DNA of 64,000 bases from Massilia phosphatilytica. GTDB taxonomy: Bacteria > Pseudomonadota > Gammaproteobacteria > Burkholderiales > Burkholderiaceae_D. The stretch lies in the NCBI RefSeq assembly GCF_002968015.1, contig NZ_PUIP01000007.1, positions 1 to 64,000 on the forward strand, read 5' to 3'. A program made the translations under genes and the position numbers. Numbering within the stretch: the first letter of the stretch is position 1; the number at the start of each line of letters is the position of its first letter. Under the pieces are notes generated by a model that did no database searches, was not told the DNA's origin, and worked only from the letters and a program-made list of their open reading frames with translations. Shown here in pieces: positions 41,348 to 50,564 of the stretch.

Positions 41348-44300
41348 CGTCCTGCCTCCATGTCTCCAGCAATTCAGCCGGCTCCACCGGCCGGCTGTAC
41401 AAATAGCCTTGCGCGCGCTTGCAACCGTGGCGCAGCAGGAAGGCCGCCTGTTCGACGGTCTCCACGCCTTCCGCGATCACCGCAAGGTCCATGCTCTTGC
41501 CCAGCTGGACGATGGCGACGGCGATCGCCTCGTCGTCCTTGTCCGCCGGGATGTCCTTGATGAAGCTGCGATCGATTTTCAGGGTCTGCACCGGCAGCTG
41601 CTTCAGGTACGCGAGCGACGAATAGCCCGTGCCGAAATCGTCGATCGCCAGCTCCACGCCCAGTGCGTGCAGGTCGTTGATGTACTGGAGCGCGTCGCCC
41701 GTATTCATGATCACGGATTCCGTCACCTCCAGCTGCAGCCGCTGCGGCGCCAGGCCGGCGTCGGTCAGCGCGCGCGCGACCAGCGGCGCCACGCTGCCGC
41801 GGTCGAACTGGCGTCCCGACAGGTTCACCGCCACCTTCGGCACGTACAGCCCGGCCGTTTCCCAGCGGACCACCTGGCGGCAGGCCTCTTCCAGCACCCA
41901 GGCACCCAGCTGGCCGATGAAGCCGATGTCCTCGGCGAGCGGGATGAAGCGCACGGGCGGCACGTGGCCCAGTTCCGCGCTGTGCCAGCGCACGAGGGCT
42001 TCGACGCCGATCAGGCGACCGGTCTCGATCTCGACCTGCGGCTGGTAATGCAGGCGGATCTCGCCCCGCTCGATCGCGCGCCGCAGCAAGCCTTCCATGC
42101 GCAGGCGCTCGGCGCCGTCGCCATCCATCGACGGCGCGTACAACTGGTAGCCGTTGCGCCCGCGCGCCTTGGCCTGGTACATGGCCACGTCGGCATTCCG
42201 GATCAATACGTTCATGTCGACGGCGTCATGCGGGAACAGGCTGATGCCCACGCTGCCGGTGATGAAGAGTTCATAGTCGGAGACGAGCACGGGCCGCTCG
42301 AACAACTGCATCAGTTTTTCGGCCACCTGGCGCGCGCCCGGCGCACCGTCGACATCTTCCAGCAGCACGATGAATTCGTCGCCGCCCAGGCGCGCCAGCG
42401 TATCGCCCTCGCGCAGGCACCCGGCCAGCTGGTCGGCGACCTGCTTCAGCAGCTCGTCGCCGACGTGGTGGCCGAGCGTATCGTTGACGGTCTTGAAGCG
42501 GTCGAGGTCGATGAACATCACCGCGAGCTGGCGGTGGCCGCGCGCCGCGCGCACCATCGCGTGCTGCAGGCGGTCGTGGAACAGCAGGCGGTTCGGCAGG
42601 CCCGTGAGCGGGTCGTGGTGCGCCAGGTGGTCCAGCTTGTCCTGCGATTCCTTGACCTTGGTGATGTCGGAAAACACGCAGACGTAGTGCGTGACGGTGT
42701 CGGCGTCGTCGCGCACGGCCGACACGGTCAGCCACTCGATGTAGGTCTCGCCATTCTTGCGGCGGTTGAGGAGTTCGCCGCGCCAGAAGCCCGTCTCCGC
42801 CAGGTCGGCCCACAGCGCCTCGTGGAAGCCGGCGTCGTGGCTCGCCAGGCGCGTGAGGCTCGAATGCGTACCGACGGCTTCGCTCTCCGTATAACCCGTG
42901 ATCTGCGTGAAGGCAGGATTGGTGGCGACGATCTTGCCGTGCACGTCGATCACCATCACGCCGTCGGCAATGTGTTCCAGCACGGTGGCGGACAGGCGCA
43001 GCTTTTCCTCGGTCTGACGCCGCTCCGTGATGTCGGCGAACACCCAGATGCTGCCGTCGTCCTGGCGTTCCGGGTCGAGCGCGCGGCCGCTCACGGTGCA
43101 CCATACCAGGCTGCCGTCGCGCCGGCGGAACTGGCGCTCGTCGCCAAAATCGCCGCCGCGCGCCAGCACGGGTTCCGCCGTCTCGATACCGTGCACATAG
43201 TCGTCGACGGTCGGGAACAGCACGCCGATCGGATCGCCCAGCAGGTCCCCCTCGCCGTAGCCGAACAATTCGTCGAAGCGGCGGTTGGTCGACACGACGC
43301 GCCGCTCGCGCACGTACATGATGCCGAACATGACGTTGTCCAGCACGGCCCCCTGCTCGGCCAGCAGCGCCTCGATGCGCATCTCGTTGTATTTGCGCTC
43401 GCTGATGTCGGAAATGATCCCGTCGATCCAGAACGCGGCGTTGCCGTCGAATCCGACCGGTTGGCCGCTCTCCAGCACCCAACGCTCGATGCCGGCGGCG
43501 TCGGTGATACGGTACTCGATCTCGTACGGCCGCGCGGCCATCACGGCTTGCTTGACGAAGTGCCGCTGCATCTTGCGGTCTTCCGGGCAGATGATGTCGG
43601 CCCAGCGGTCCGTGTGCGCGCCGATGAAATGGCTCGCGGCATAGCCGGAGATGTCTTCGATGGCGTCGCTGACGAAGTCGGTCAACCCGCCCGGCCGGGC
43701 GCGGAACACGGCGCCCGGCACCTGCGTGACGATGGTGCGGAAGCGTTCCTCGCGCCGGGCGATGTCCTGGAACAGGTCGCCGATCGCGATGCGCATGTGT
43801 TCCAGCTGGCCGCCGAGCCGGCCCAGTTCGTCGTTCGTGGACAGCGCGAGCGGCGCGTCGAACTTGCCGCGCGACAGATGGTCGGAAAAGCTCATCAGGG
43901 TGCCCAGGGGCGCCAGCAGGCGGCGCCGCAGCAGCATCAGGATCAGGAGCAGCGACACGCCCAGCTGCAGGGCCAGCACGAGCGCATAGCGGATCTGCTT
44001 GGCGCGCAGCGACTGTTGGCTGAGGCTGTCGTCCATCTCGACAGTCACGTGGCCGATGGGCTGGCCGTGCACGACGACCTCGCGCTCGGCGCGCAGCACG
44101 TGGCCGCCGGGGGCGGTCGCGGCGCGGCGGTCGATGAAATCGCCCTCGGACTGCGCGCCCACGTGCACGCGCACGACGGCCGGGTCGCGCATCAGCGAAT
44201 CGACGAGCGAGCGGGCCGCCTCGATGTTCATGTTCCACAGCGATTCCTGCATGCCGAGCGCGAGGATGTCGGCATTGCGCTGCAGGGTGTCGTCGAGCTC

Positions 44301-44504
44301 GCGGCGGGCGGCATGCTGTTCCTGCACGCCGATCATGAGGTAGCCGCCCACGACGGCCGGTATCGCCAGGCCGCCGGCGACCAGCACGAGCAGTGCGGCG
44401 TACAGCGAGCGGCCGTACAGCCGGGCAAAGCGCGACGGTAACGCGGACAAGGCAACGCGGGACAGGAAGGCCATGGCGGAGGAACATGCTGCCGCCCAGC
44501 GCAT
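41316..44504 (-). CDS. Membrane PAS-GGDEF-EAL cyclic-di-GMP signalling protein
   Basis: About 1062 residues. TM1 is near 33-55 and TM2 near 190-212, enclosing a periplasmic sensor. A HAMP segment, three PAS/PAC modules, a GGDEF domain (LARLGGDEFIVLL, intact A-site) and an EAL domain follow. The EAL domain keeps EALVRWH, NLSGRQF, EVTES, DDFGTGYSSL, KIDRSF and EGVET, so phosphodiesterase activity is likely. Both cyclase and phosphodiesterase sites look intact. The start is uncertain between 44504 and 44474; neither has a good ribosome site. It is divergent from the polysaccharide locus. Confidence 0.9.
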   Translation of the reverse strand: MRWAAACSSAMAFLSRVALSALPSRFARLYGRSLYAALLVLVAGGLAIPAVVGGYLMIGVQEQHAARRELDDTLQRNADILALGMQESLWNMNIEAARSLVDSLMRDPAVVRVHVGAQSEGDFIDRRAATAPGGHVLRAEREVVVHGQPIGHVTVEMDDSLSQQSLRAKQIRYALVLALQLGVSLLLILMLLRRRLLAPLGTLMSFSDHLSRGKFDAPLALSTNDELGRLGGQLEHMRIAIGDLFQDIARREERFRTIVTQVPGAVFRARPGGLTDFVSDAIEDISGYAASHFIGAHTDRWADIICPEDRKMQRHFVKQAVMAARPYEIEYRITDAAGIERWVLESGQPVGFDGNAAFWIDGIISDISERKYNEMRIEALLAEQGAVLDNVMFGIMYVRERRVVSTNRRFDELFGYGEGDLLGDPIGVLFPTVDDYVHGIETAEPVLARGGDFGDERQFRRRDGSLVWCTVSGRALDPERQDDGSIWVFADITERRQTEEKLRLSATVLEHIADGVMVIDVHGKIVATNPAFTQITGYTESEAVGTHSSLTRLASHDAGFHEALWADLAETGFWRGELLNRRKNGETYIEWLTVSAVRDDADTVTHYVCVFSDITKVKESQDKLDHLAHHDPLTGLPNRLLFHDRLQHAMVRAARGHRQLAVMFIDLDRFKTVNDTLGHHVGDELLKQVADQLAGCLREGDTLARLGGDEFIVLLEDVDGAPGARQVAEKLMQLFERPVLVSDYELFITGSVGISLFPHDAVDMNVLIRNADVAMYQAKARGRNGYQLYAPSMDGDGAERLRMEGLLRRAIERGEIRLHYQPQVEIETGRLIGVEALVRWHSAELGHVPPVRFIPLAEDIGFIGQLGAWVLEEACRQVVRWETAGLYVPKVAVNLSGRQFDRGSVAPLVARALTDAGLAPQRLQLEVTESVIMNTGDALQYINDLHALGVELAIDDFGTGYSSLAYLKQLPVQTLKIDRSFIKDIPADKDDEAIAVAIVQLGKSMDLAVIAEGVETVEQAAFLLRHGCKRAQGYLYSRPVEPAELLETWRQDDAGHGRTRFG

Positions 44505-44610
44505 GGCCGGTACGACAACTTTATTGTGGTAAATCAATTAGTTAATGTTTTTTTTCGATTATGCACGGAACAATTGCCACACGTCACAACTTTTTGGGTC
44601 ATACCGGTCG

Positions 44611-44624
44611 TGGTAGCGATAACC
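44611..44624 (+). promoter_or_regulatory. Candidate LacI-type / xyl-box operator upstream of GH29
   Basis: TGGTAGCGATAACC is a near-palindrome differing at two positions from TGGTAGCGCTAACA, a motif reported for xylose-responsive promoters in Caulobacter and Xanthomonas. It lies 128 nt before the alpha-fucosidase start. A regulator of that LacI family is not in the window. The wider 44505-44751 interval otherwise holds an AT-rich run near 44530-44570 and no clear promoter. Confidence 0.45.
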
Positions 44625-44751
44625 GTGACCAAGTCGCCACGTCGGGCGCGCAGACCTACGTGATTTTCCAGGCCGGTTGCGTGTTTTCGCGATTGCGGAC
44701 GGCATGCAGCCGATCCCAGAATCCGTACGCGACTTATCACACCGACAAATC

Positions 44752-47061
44752 ATGCTCCCATCTCGACACACCCCGGGCTGCCTCGGCCTGGCCATCGTGC
44801 TCGCCTGTGCCGGCGCGCACGGCGCCCCCATCCGCTATGCGACGGAACACGTGATCGCCGCAGGCGACTCCCCGGCCGCGATCGCCGCAAAGGCCGCGCA
44901 CACGCTGCCCCGCCCGAACCAGTCCGCGTGGATGCGGCTGGAGCGCACGTTCTTCCTGCACTTCGGCGTCAACACGTTCAACGAAGTGGAATGGGGCAGC
45001 GGCCGGGAGAGCCCCGCCATGTTCAACCCCTCGCAGCTGGACGCGGGCCAGTGGCTGCGCGCGGTCAGGCAGCTCGACGGGAAGATGCTCGTCCTGGTGG
45101 CCAAGCACCACGACGGCTTCGCCATGTGGCCGTCGCGCTATACGGATCACTCGTCCGCCGCGAGCCCCTGGCGCGGCGGCAAGGGAGACCTGGTGCGCGA
45201 GGTGGCCGATGCGGCGCGCGCCGCCGGCGTCAAGCTCGGGATCTACCTGTCGCCGGCCGACCTGTACCAGCTCAAGACCAACCCGGCCAACCCGGCCGGC
45301 TATTACGGCAACGGCAGCGCGAAGCGCCGGTCGACGATCCCCACCGATCCCGCCCACTTCAGGGACGACCCGGCGCGGGGCCGCGCGCCGGCGCCGGGAT
45401 TTTCCACGTTCAGCTACGAGGTCGACGACTACAACCGCTATTTCCTGAACCAGTTGTACGAACTGCTCACGCAGTACGGCCCCGTGGACGAAGTGTGGTT
45501 CGACGGTGCCAACCCCGATCCCAGTGTGGCCGAGACGTATGACTACGCGGCCTGGTACGACCTGATCCGCAAACTGCAGCCGCACGCCGTCATCATGGGC
45601 AAGGGCCCGGACGTGCGCTGGGTCGGTACGGAAAGCGGCTATGGGCGCAGCACGGAATGGAGCGTGATCCCGCTGCCCACGGCGCCCGGCCGTTTCCAGT
45701 GGCCCGACATGACGGACGGCGTCCTGGGCAGCCGGGATAAGCTCAGGCCGGGTTCGCACCTGTGGTGGTATCCGGCCGAGACGAACGTCACGATGCTTGC
45801 CAACGGCCAGTGGTTCTGGGCGCACGACAAGCGGCCGCGCCCCGTCACGCAGCTCGTGGACATCTATTATTCCTCGATCGGGCGCAACGCCAACCTGATC
45901 CTGAACCTCTCGCCGGACAACCGCGGCCTCGTTCCCGACGACCAGGTCGCGACGCTGGCCCATGTCGGACAAATCGTGCGCGACACGTTTGCCACGAACC
46001 TGGCGCGGGGCGCACGCGTGACGGCCGGCCAGGCCGCGCCACGCCACGGCGCCGCCGCAGTCCTCGACGGCAATCTCGACACGTGGTGGGAAGCGGCCCA
46101 CGGCCGCACGGCCGCCGACGTGACACTGACCCTGCCCCGGCCGGCGACGTTCGACGTCGTGTCGCTGCAGGAGGCGGTGGACCACCGGGGCCAGCGCATC
46201 GAGTCCTTCGTCATCGAGACGTGGAACGGCGCGGCCTGGACGGCGCCCGCACTGCACGCCGCCGACGTGACGACGACCGTGGGCCACCGCCGCCTGATCC
46301 GCCTGGCCAGCCCCGTGACGGCGGACCGCGTACGCGTGCGCATCACGGGCTCGCGCCTGGAACCGACGCTGGCCGAGGTGGGCCTGTACAAGCAGGCGAC
46401 GAACCTGCTGCCCCCGGCCATCGCCGACCGCGACGCGGGCGGCGCCGTGCGCATCAGCCATCCGGACGGCGGCACGATCGTCTACACGACGGACGGCTCG
46501 GCGCCGACGGCCACGTCCGCCGTGTACGCCGGCCCCCTGCCATTGCCAGGCAGCGCCATCGTGAAGGCCGCGCGGCTCCTGCCCGGTTCACGCCTGGGGG
46601 TGACCGGCACCCGCAATTTCACGGGCCTGTCGCCGCGCGGGTGGAAGGTCGTGGCCGTGGACGACGACGCGGTGAACCAGGCGGCGCTGGCCGTCGACGG
46701 CGACCCCGCCACGTTCTGGAGCACGCGCCGGGACAACGCGGACAAGGGCCCCACGTCGATCACCATCGACACGGGCGCAGCGCGCCGCATCGCCGGCCTG
46801 GCCTACCTGCCGCGCCAGGACGGACAGGTCCTGGGCACGGTCGTGCGCTACCGCTTCGAGACGAGCGTGGACGGCGCGACGTGGCAGACCGCGATCACCG
46901 GCGGGACGTTTGCCAACATCCAGAACAACCCGGACTGGCAGACGGCCCGCTTCGCCCCCGTGGCCGCGCGCTTCTTCCGCTTCACGGCGCTCGACGACGT
47001 GTGGCATACGGGCGGCGCCAACGCGGCCGAACTGTCCGTCATCCCGGCCGACAAGGACTGA
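44752..47061 (+). CDS. Secreted alpha-L-fucosidase (GH29) with F5/8-type C domains
   Basis: 769 residues. A Sec signal peptide (about 1-24, ending AHGA) precedes a GH29 catalytic barrel. The predicted nucleophile is Asp251 in VWFDGAN; KHHDGFAMWPSRYTDHS is a GH29 signature. The catalytic region is followed by an F5/8-type discoidin module (about 420-550), a chitobiase/hexosaminidase C-terminal-like segment (GGTIVYTTDGSAP) and a second F5/8-type module. The enzyme would release terminal fucose, as on xyloglucan side chains. The ATG at 44752 opens directly on the signal peptide; upstream TTG and ATG codons are alternatives. It is translationally close to the GH2 gene. Confidence 0.9.
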   Translation: MLPSRHTPGCLGLAIVLACAGAHGAPIRYATEHVIAAGDSPAAIAAKAAHTLPRPNQSAWMRLERTFFLHFGVNTFNEVEWGSGRESPAMFNPSQLDAGQWLRAVRQLDGKMLVLVAKHHDGFAMWPSRYTDHSSAASPWRGGKGDLVREVADAARAAGVKLGIYLSPADLYQLKTNPANPAGYYGNGSAKRRSTIPTDPAHFRDDPARGRAPAPGFSTFSYEVDDYNRYFLNQLYELLTQYGPVDEVWFDGANPDPSVAETYDYAAWYDLIRKLQPHAVIMGKGPDVRWVGTESGYGRSTEWSVIPLPTAPGRFQWPDMTDGVLGSRDKLRPGSHLWWYPAETNVTMLANGQWFWAHDKRPRPVTQLVDIYYSSIGRNANLILNLSPDNRGLVPDDQVATLAHVGQIVRDTFATNLARGARVTAGQAAPRHGAAAVLDGNLDTWWEAAHGRTAADVTLTLPRPATFDVVSLQEAVDHRGQRIESFVIETWNGAAWTAPALHAADVTTTVGHRRLIRLASPVTADRVRVRITGSRLEPTLAEVGLYKQATNLLPPAIADRDAGGAVRISHPDGGTIVYTTDGSAPTATSAVYAGPLPLPGSAIVKAARLLPGSRLGVTGTRNFTGLSPRGWKVVAVDDDAVNQAALAVDGDPATFWSTRRDNADKGPTSITIDTGAARRIAGLAYLPRQDGQVLGTVVRYRFETSVDGATWQTAITGGTFANIQNNPDWQTARFAPVAARFFRFTALDDVWHTGGANAAELSVIPADKD

Positions 47062-47065
47062 TCAC

Positions 47066-49921
47066 TTGAACCCGACCTACGACAACCGCGGCACGTGGCG
47101 CCGCGCCGCCATCCATTGCCTGCTCGCTGCCTTCGCCGTCATCCTGGCGTCGATGCAGTTCGCCCATGCGGGCACCGCCGAACGCCTGTCGCTCGACGCC
47201 GGCTGGCGCTTCCTGCGGGGCGACGTGCCGCTGCCGACCATCAAGGGCCACGGCGCCAGCTACCTCAACGCGAAGGCCGGCGAGGCGCAGGGTCCGGCCA
47301 ATGCCGACTACGACGACTCCGACTGGCGCCACGTCGACGTGCCGCACGACTGGGCCGTGGAAAGTCCATTCGACGCCGGACAGAACAAGTCGCAGGGCTA
47401 CCGCCCGCGCGGCATCGGCTGGTACCGGCGTTATTTCACGCTGCCGGCATCCGACCGCGGGCGCCATATCGAGCTGCAGTTCGACGGCGTGGCCACGCAC
47501 AGCACCGTGTGGGTCAACGGCATCGTGGTGAACCGTAACTGGTCCGGCTACAACGGCCGCCAGATCGACATCACGCCGTACGTCCGCTACGGTGCGGAGC
47601 CGAACACCATCGCCGTCCGGGTCGACGCCGAAGTGATGGAAGGCTGGTGGTACGAAGGCGCCGGCATCTACCGCCATACCTGGCTCGTCAAGCGCGACGC
47701 AGTGCACATCGCCACCGACGGCATCCACGTCAACCCGGTGCAGCACGATGGCCGCTGGACGCTGCCCGTGACGGTGGAGGTCGACAGCAGCGCCGGGACC
47801 CCGCGCAGCGCGCGCCTGGACGTCACCCTGATCGACCCTGCCGGCCGCGAGGTGACGCGCGCAAACGTCCCCGTGCGGGTCGGTGCGCTGGGTACGGTCA
47901 GCGCGCGGCTGGCCCTTGCCGTACGCAATCCGCGACCCTGGACGCTGGACCAGCCGGCGCTGTACCGCGTGCGCGCCGTGCTGCGCGATGCCGGCGGTGA
48001 ACTGGACCGCGCCGAGACGCACACGGGCTTCCGCACCATCCGCTTCGACGCCGACCACGGTTTCTTCCTCAACGGCCAGCCGTTGAAACTGCAGGGCGTG
48101 GCGATCCACCAGGACCACGCGGGCGTCGGCGTCGCGGTGCCCGATTCGATCTGGGAATTCCGCCTGCGCCAGCTGAAATCGATGGGCGTGAACGCGATCC
48201 GCTTCGCGCACAACGCGCCCGCGGCCGAAGTGCTGGACATCGCCGACCGCCTCGGCCTGCTCGTGATGGACGAGAACCGCAATTTCAACACGTCGCCCGA
48301 CTACATGCAGCAGCTGACCTGGCTTGTGAAGCGCGACCGCAACCGCCCGAGCGTCATCCTGTGGTCGATCTTCAACGAAGAGAATCTGCAGGGCACGGAG
48401 GTCGGCTACGAGATGGCGCGCCGCATGGTCGGCGCGGTCAAGGCGCTCGACACGACGCGCCCCGTCACCGCCGCGATGCATGGCGGCCTGTTCGCCGACA
48501 AGAGCGCCGTGCAGGCGCTGGACGTCGCGGGCATCAACTACCAGGTGTGGGAATACGACCGCTTCCACAAGATGTTCCCGCACAAACCCGTATTCAGTTC
48601 GGAAGACACGTCGGCCTTCATGTCGCGCGGCGAGTACACGACCGACCAGGACAGGCACCTCGTCGCCAGCTACGACGACGACGCGGCCCAGTGGGGCCAG
48701 ACGCAGCGCGGCAGCTGGAAGCAGATCAGCGCCCGCCCGTTCCTGGCCGGCGGCTTCGCGTGGACCGGTCTCGATTACCGCGGCGAACCGACACCGCACG
48801 AATGGCCCAGCGCCGGCTCGTTCTTCGGCATCATGGACCTGTGCGCGCTGCCGAAGAACGCGTACTGGTTCCGCCAGGCGCTGTGGCTGAAGGACCGCAC
48901 CGTCGTCAAGGTCATGCCGCACTGGAACTGGGCCGGCAAGGAAGGGCAGCCGGTCAAGGTGCGCGTGGCCACCAACGCGCCGCGCGTGCGCCTGCTGCTG
49001 AATGGCGCCGTCGTCGGGGAGCAGGACGTCGACCCGTTCGACATGGCCACGTTCCAGGTGCCGTATGCGCCGGGCGTGCTCGAAGCCGTGGCACTGAAGG
49101 ATGGCGCCGAGGTCGGGCGCGACAAGGTGGAGACGAGCGGCGCCCCGGCCCGCGTCGTGCTGACGCCGGACCGTCCGGCGCTGGCCGGCGACGGCGCCGA
49201 CGCCGTGCCCGTGACGGTAAGCGTCGTCGATGCACAGGGCCGCCCGGTCCCCGATGTCAACCTGCACGTGACGTTCGACACGGCCGGCCCCGGCGCCATC
49301 ATCGGCGTCGGCAACGGCGACCCGAACTCGCACGAGTCAGAGAAGGCACCCGAGCGCAACCTGTACAACGGCCTCGCGCAGGTGATCGTGCAAAGCCGCC
49401 GCGCCGGCCAGGGCCCGCTGACCTTGCGTGCGCATGCCGCCGGCCTGCAATCCGCCGAGCTGGCGCTGGACGTGCGCGCCGTCGCGCCCATCCCCGCCGT
49501 CGCCGACGCGCAACCGCTCGTGCGCCCGATGCCGTGGCGCACGTCGCCGCCGCAGGCCGACCGTCCGGATCCGAACCGCGCACTGGCCGACAACGACATG
49601 AACACGTGGGGCTGGGGCGAACCGCCGCTGAAACAGGTGCCCGGTGCGCTGCCGTGGCGCAGCTACCGCGTCGCGTTCGGCCTGCGCAGCGACCTCAACG
49701 ACGGCCATGCGCGGCTCGTCATGCGCGAGATCGCCGGCAAGGCCGAGGTGTGGCTGGACGGCGTCAAGCTGGGCGAGAAGACGGCGTACGAACCGGGTCC
49801 GCTGACGCTGGCGGTGCCGAAAGGTCCGGGCTGGCGCACGCTCACCGTGCTGGTCCAGGCGCAGCCGGGCCAGCCGTCCGGCCTGACGGGCGAGGTGACG
49901 ATCGAACCGCGCCCACAATAA
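47066..49921 (+). CDS. Secreted GH2 beta-galactosidase-type enzyme
   Basis: 951 residues from a TTG start at 47066, favoured by AAGGA 8 nt upstream and by a signal peptide (about 1-36, ending FAHA) that begins just after it. The order is sugar-binding domain, immunoglobulin-like domain, GH2 barrel, then DUF4982-like and further beta-sandwich domains. The acid/base is Glu438 in WSIFNEE and the nucleophile Glu513 in FSSEDTS. It starts 4 nt after the fucosidase stop. Beta-galactosidase is the likeliest activity, but GH2 also contains other exo-beta-glycosidases. Confidence 0.88.
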   Translation: MNPTYDNRGTWRRAAIHCLLAAFAVILASMQFAHAGTAERLSLDAGWRFLRGDVPLPTIKGHGASYLNAKAGEAQGPANADYDDSDWRHVDVPHDWAVESPFDAGQNKSQGYRPRGIGWYRRYFTLPASDRGRHIELQFDGVATHSTVWVNGIVVNRNWSGYNGRQIDITPYVRYGAEPNTIAVRVDAEVMEGWWYEGAGIYRHTWLVKRDAVHIATDGIHVNPVQHDGRWTLPVTVEVDSSAGTPRSARLDVTLIDPAGREVTRANVPVRVGALGTVSARLALAVRNPRPWTLDQPALYRVRAVLRDAGGELDRAETHTGFRTIRFDADHGFFLNGQPLKLQGVAIHQDHAGVGVAVPDSIWEFRLRQLKSMGVNAIRFAHNAPAAEVLDIADRLGLLVMDENRNFNTSPDYMQQLTWLVKRDRNRPSVILWSIFNEENLQGTEVGYEMARRMVGAVKALDTTRPVTAAMHGGLFADKSAVQALDVAGINYQVWEYDRFHKMFPHKPVFSSEDTSAFMSRGEYTTDQDRHLVASYDDDAAQWGQTQRGSWKQISARPFLAGGFAWTGLDYRGEPTPHEWPSAGSFFGIMDLCALPKNAYWFRQALWLKDRTVVKVMPHWNWAGKEGQPVKVRVATNAPRVRLLLNGAVVGEQDVDPFDMATFQVPYAPGVLEAVALKDGAEVGRDKVETSGAPARVVLTPDRPALAGDGADAVPVTVSVVDAQGRPVPDVNLHVTFDTAGPGAIIGVGNGDPNSHESEKAPERNLYNGLAQVIVQSRRAGQGPLTLRAHAAGLQSAELALDVRAVAPIPAVADAQPLVRPMPWRTSPPQADRPDPNRALADNDMNTWGWGEPPLKQVPGALPWRSYRVAFGLRSDLNDGHARLVMREIAGKAEVWLDGVKLGEKTAYEPGPLTLAVPKGPGWRTLTVLVQAQPGQPSGLTGEVTIEPRPQ

Positions 49922-49946
49922 AAAACGGAGGCACGCAGCCTCCGCT
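49922..49946. terminator. Bidirectional terminator between GH2 and PEP-CTERM genes
   Basis: CGGAGGC (49927-49933) pairs with GCCTCCG (49939-49945), loop ACGCA. On the minus strand the stem is followed by TTTTTTATT, a strong terminator for the GH74/PEP-CTERM unit. On the plus strand only CTTT follows. Confidence 0.8.
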
Positions 49947-49965
49947 TTGCATCCCGCTCCCCGGG

Positions 49966-50550
49966 TCAGGTCCGGCGGCGGCGCCCCAGCCCGAAGGCGG
50001 CCGCGCCGCCCAGCAGCAGCGACAAGGTGCCCGGCAGCGGTACGGCCGCGGTCGCGGCTTCCACGTCGACGTTGGCGAGCGCATTGACGGCGCCCGACGT
50101 GAAGCGCAACTCGGTGATGCCGTTCAGTGTCGTGTTCCACGTCCCGCCGCCGTCCAGGAAGGACAGCAAGCCGCCGTCGGCCGACAGCGCGCTGCCGGTC
50201 GCGTAGTAGTCGAAGCCGCGCAGGTCGAACTTGCCGCCGCCGATGCGGGTCAACGTGACGAACGTGCCGCCGCCGTTTTCATAGCCATCGTGCCAGTTGA
50301 ACGTCTGCGGATCGAACGTGCCGTCGCCGACGTGGGCGGCGCCGGCGTCCGCCCACGGCGCGTTCAGGGTCAGGCGGTAGCCGGATTCCTCGTACACGAG
50401 GTTCGTGCCGTCATAGTGCATGTTCGCGGCCAGCGGGAAGCCGGCGCCGTACATCATCTCGGTCAGGCCGTCGAAAGTCAGGACGGTCGCGCCGGCGTTG
50501 GCGGCCGCGGCGCCGAGTGCGAGGGCGGCCAGGAGTGTTTTCAGTGTCAT
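49966..50550 (-). CDS. PEP-CTERM sorting-domain protein
   Basis: 194-residue secreted protein. It has an N-terminal signal peptide (cleavage near NAGA) and a C-terminal VPLPGT motif, a hydrophobic stretch (LSLLLGGAAAFGL) and an RRRR tail, the exosortase recognition tripartite signal. The middle is beta-rich, low in Lys and Cys, with a Gly-rich core. Such proteins are processed by EpsH-type exosortases and linked to the surface or exopolysaccharide. GGAGA precedes the ATG, and it begins 14 nt after the GH74 stop, so it is co-transcribed with that enzyme. No exosortase is in the window. Confidence 0.88.
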   Translation of the reverse strand: MTLKTLLAALALGAAAANAGATVLTFDGLTEMMYGAGFPLAANMHYDGTNLVYEESGYRLTLNAPWADAGAAHVGDGTFDPQTFNWHDGYENGGGTFVTLTRIGGGKFDLRGFDYYATGSALSADGGLLSFLDGGGTWNTTLNGITELRFTSGAVNALANVDVEAATAAVPLPGTLSLLLGGAAAFGLGRRRRT

Positions 50551-50564
50551 TCGAGTGTCTCCAG

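Noticed and set aside
39882..44441. A plus-strand frame of about 1500 codons opposite the molybdenum hydroxylase and GGDEF-EAL genes
   Set aside because: It spans two clear minus-strand genes and has no recognisable domain or ribosome site. Third-position GC bias explains the lack of stops.
41316..44504. Degenerate (enzymatically dead) GGDEF or EAL domain
   Set aside because: Both the GGDEF motif and the EAL, NLSGRQF, DDFGTGYSSL and KIDRSF motifs are intact.
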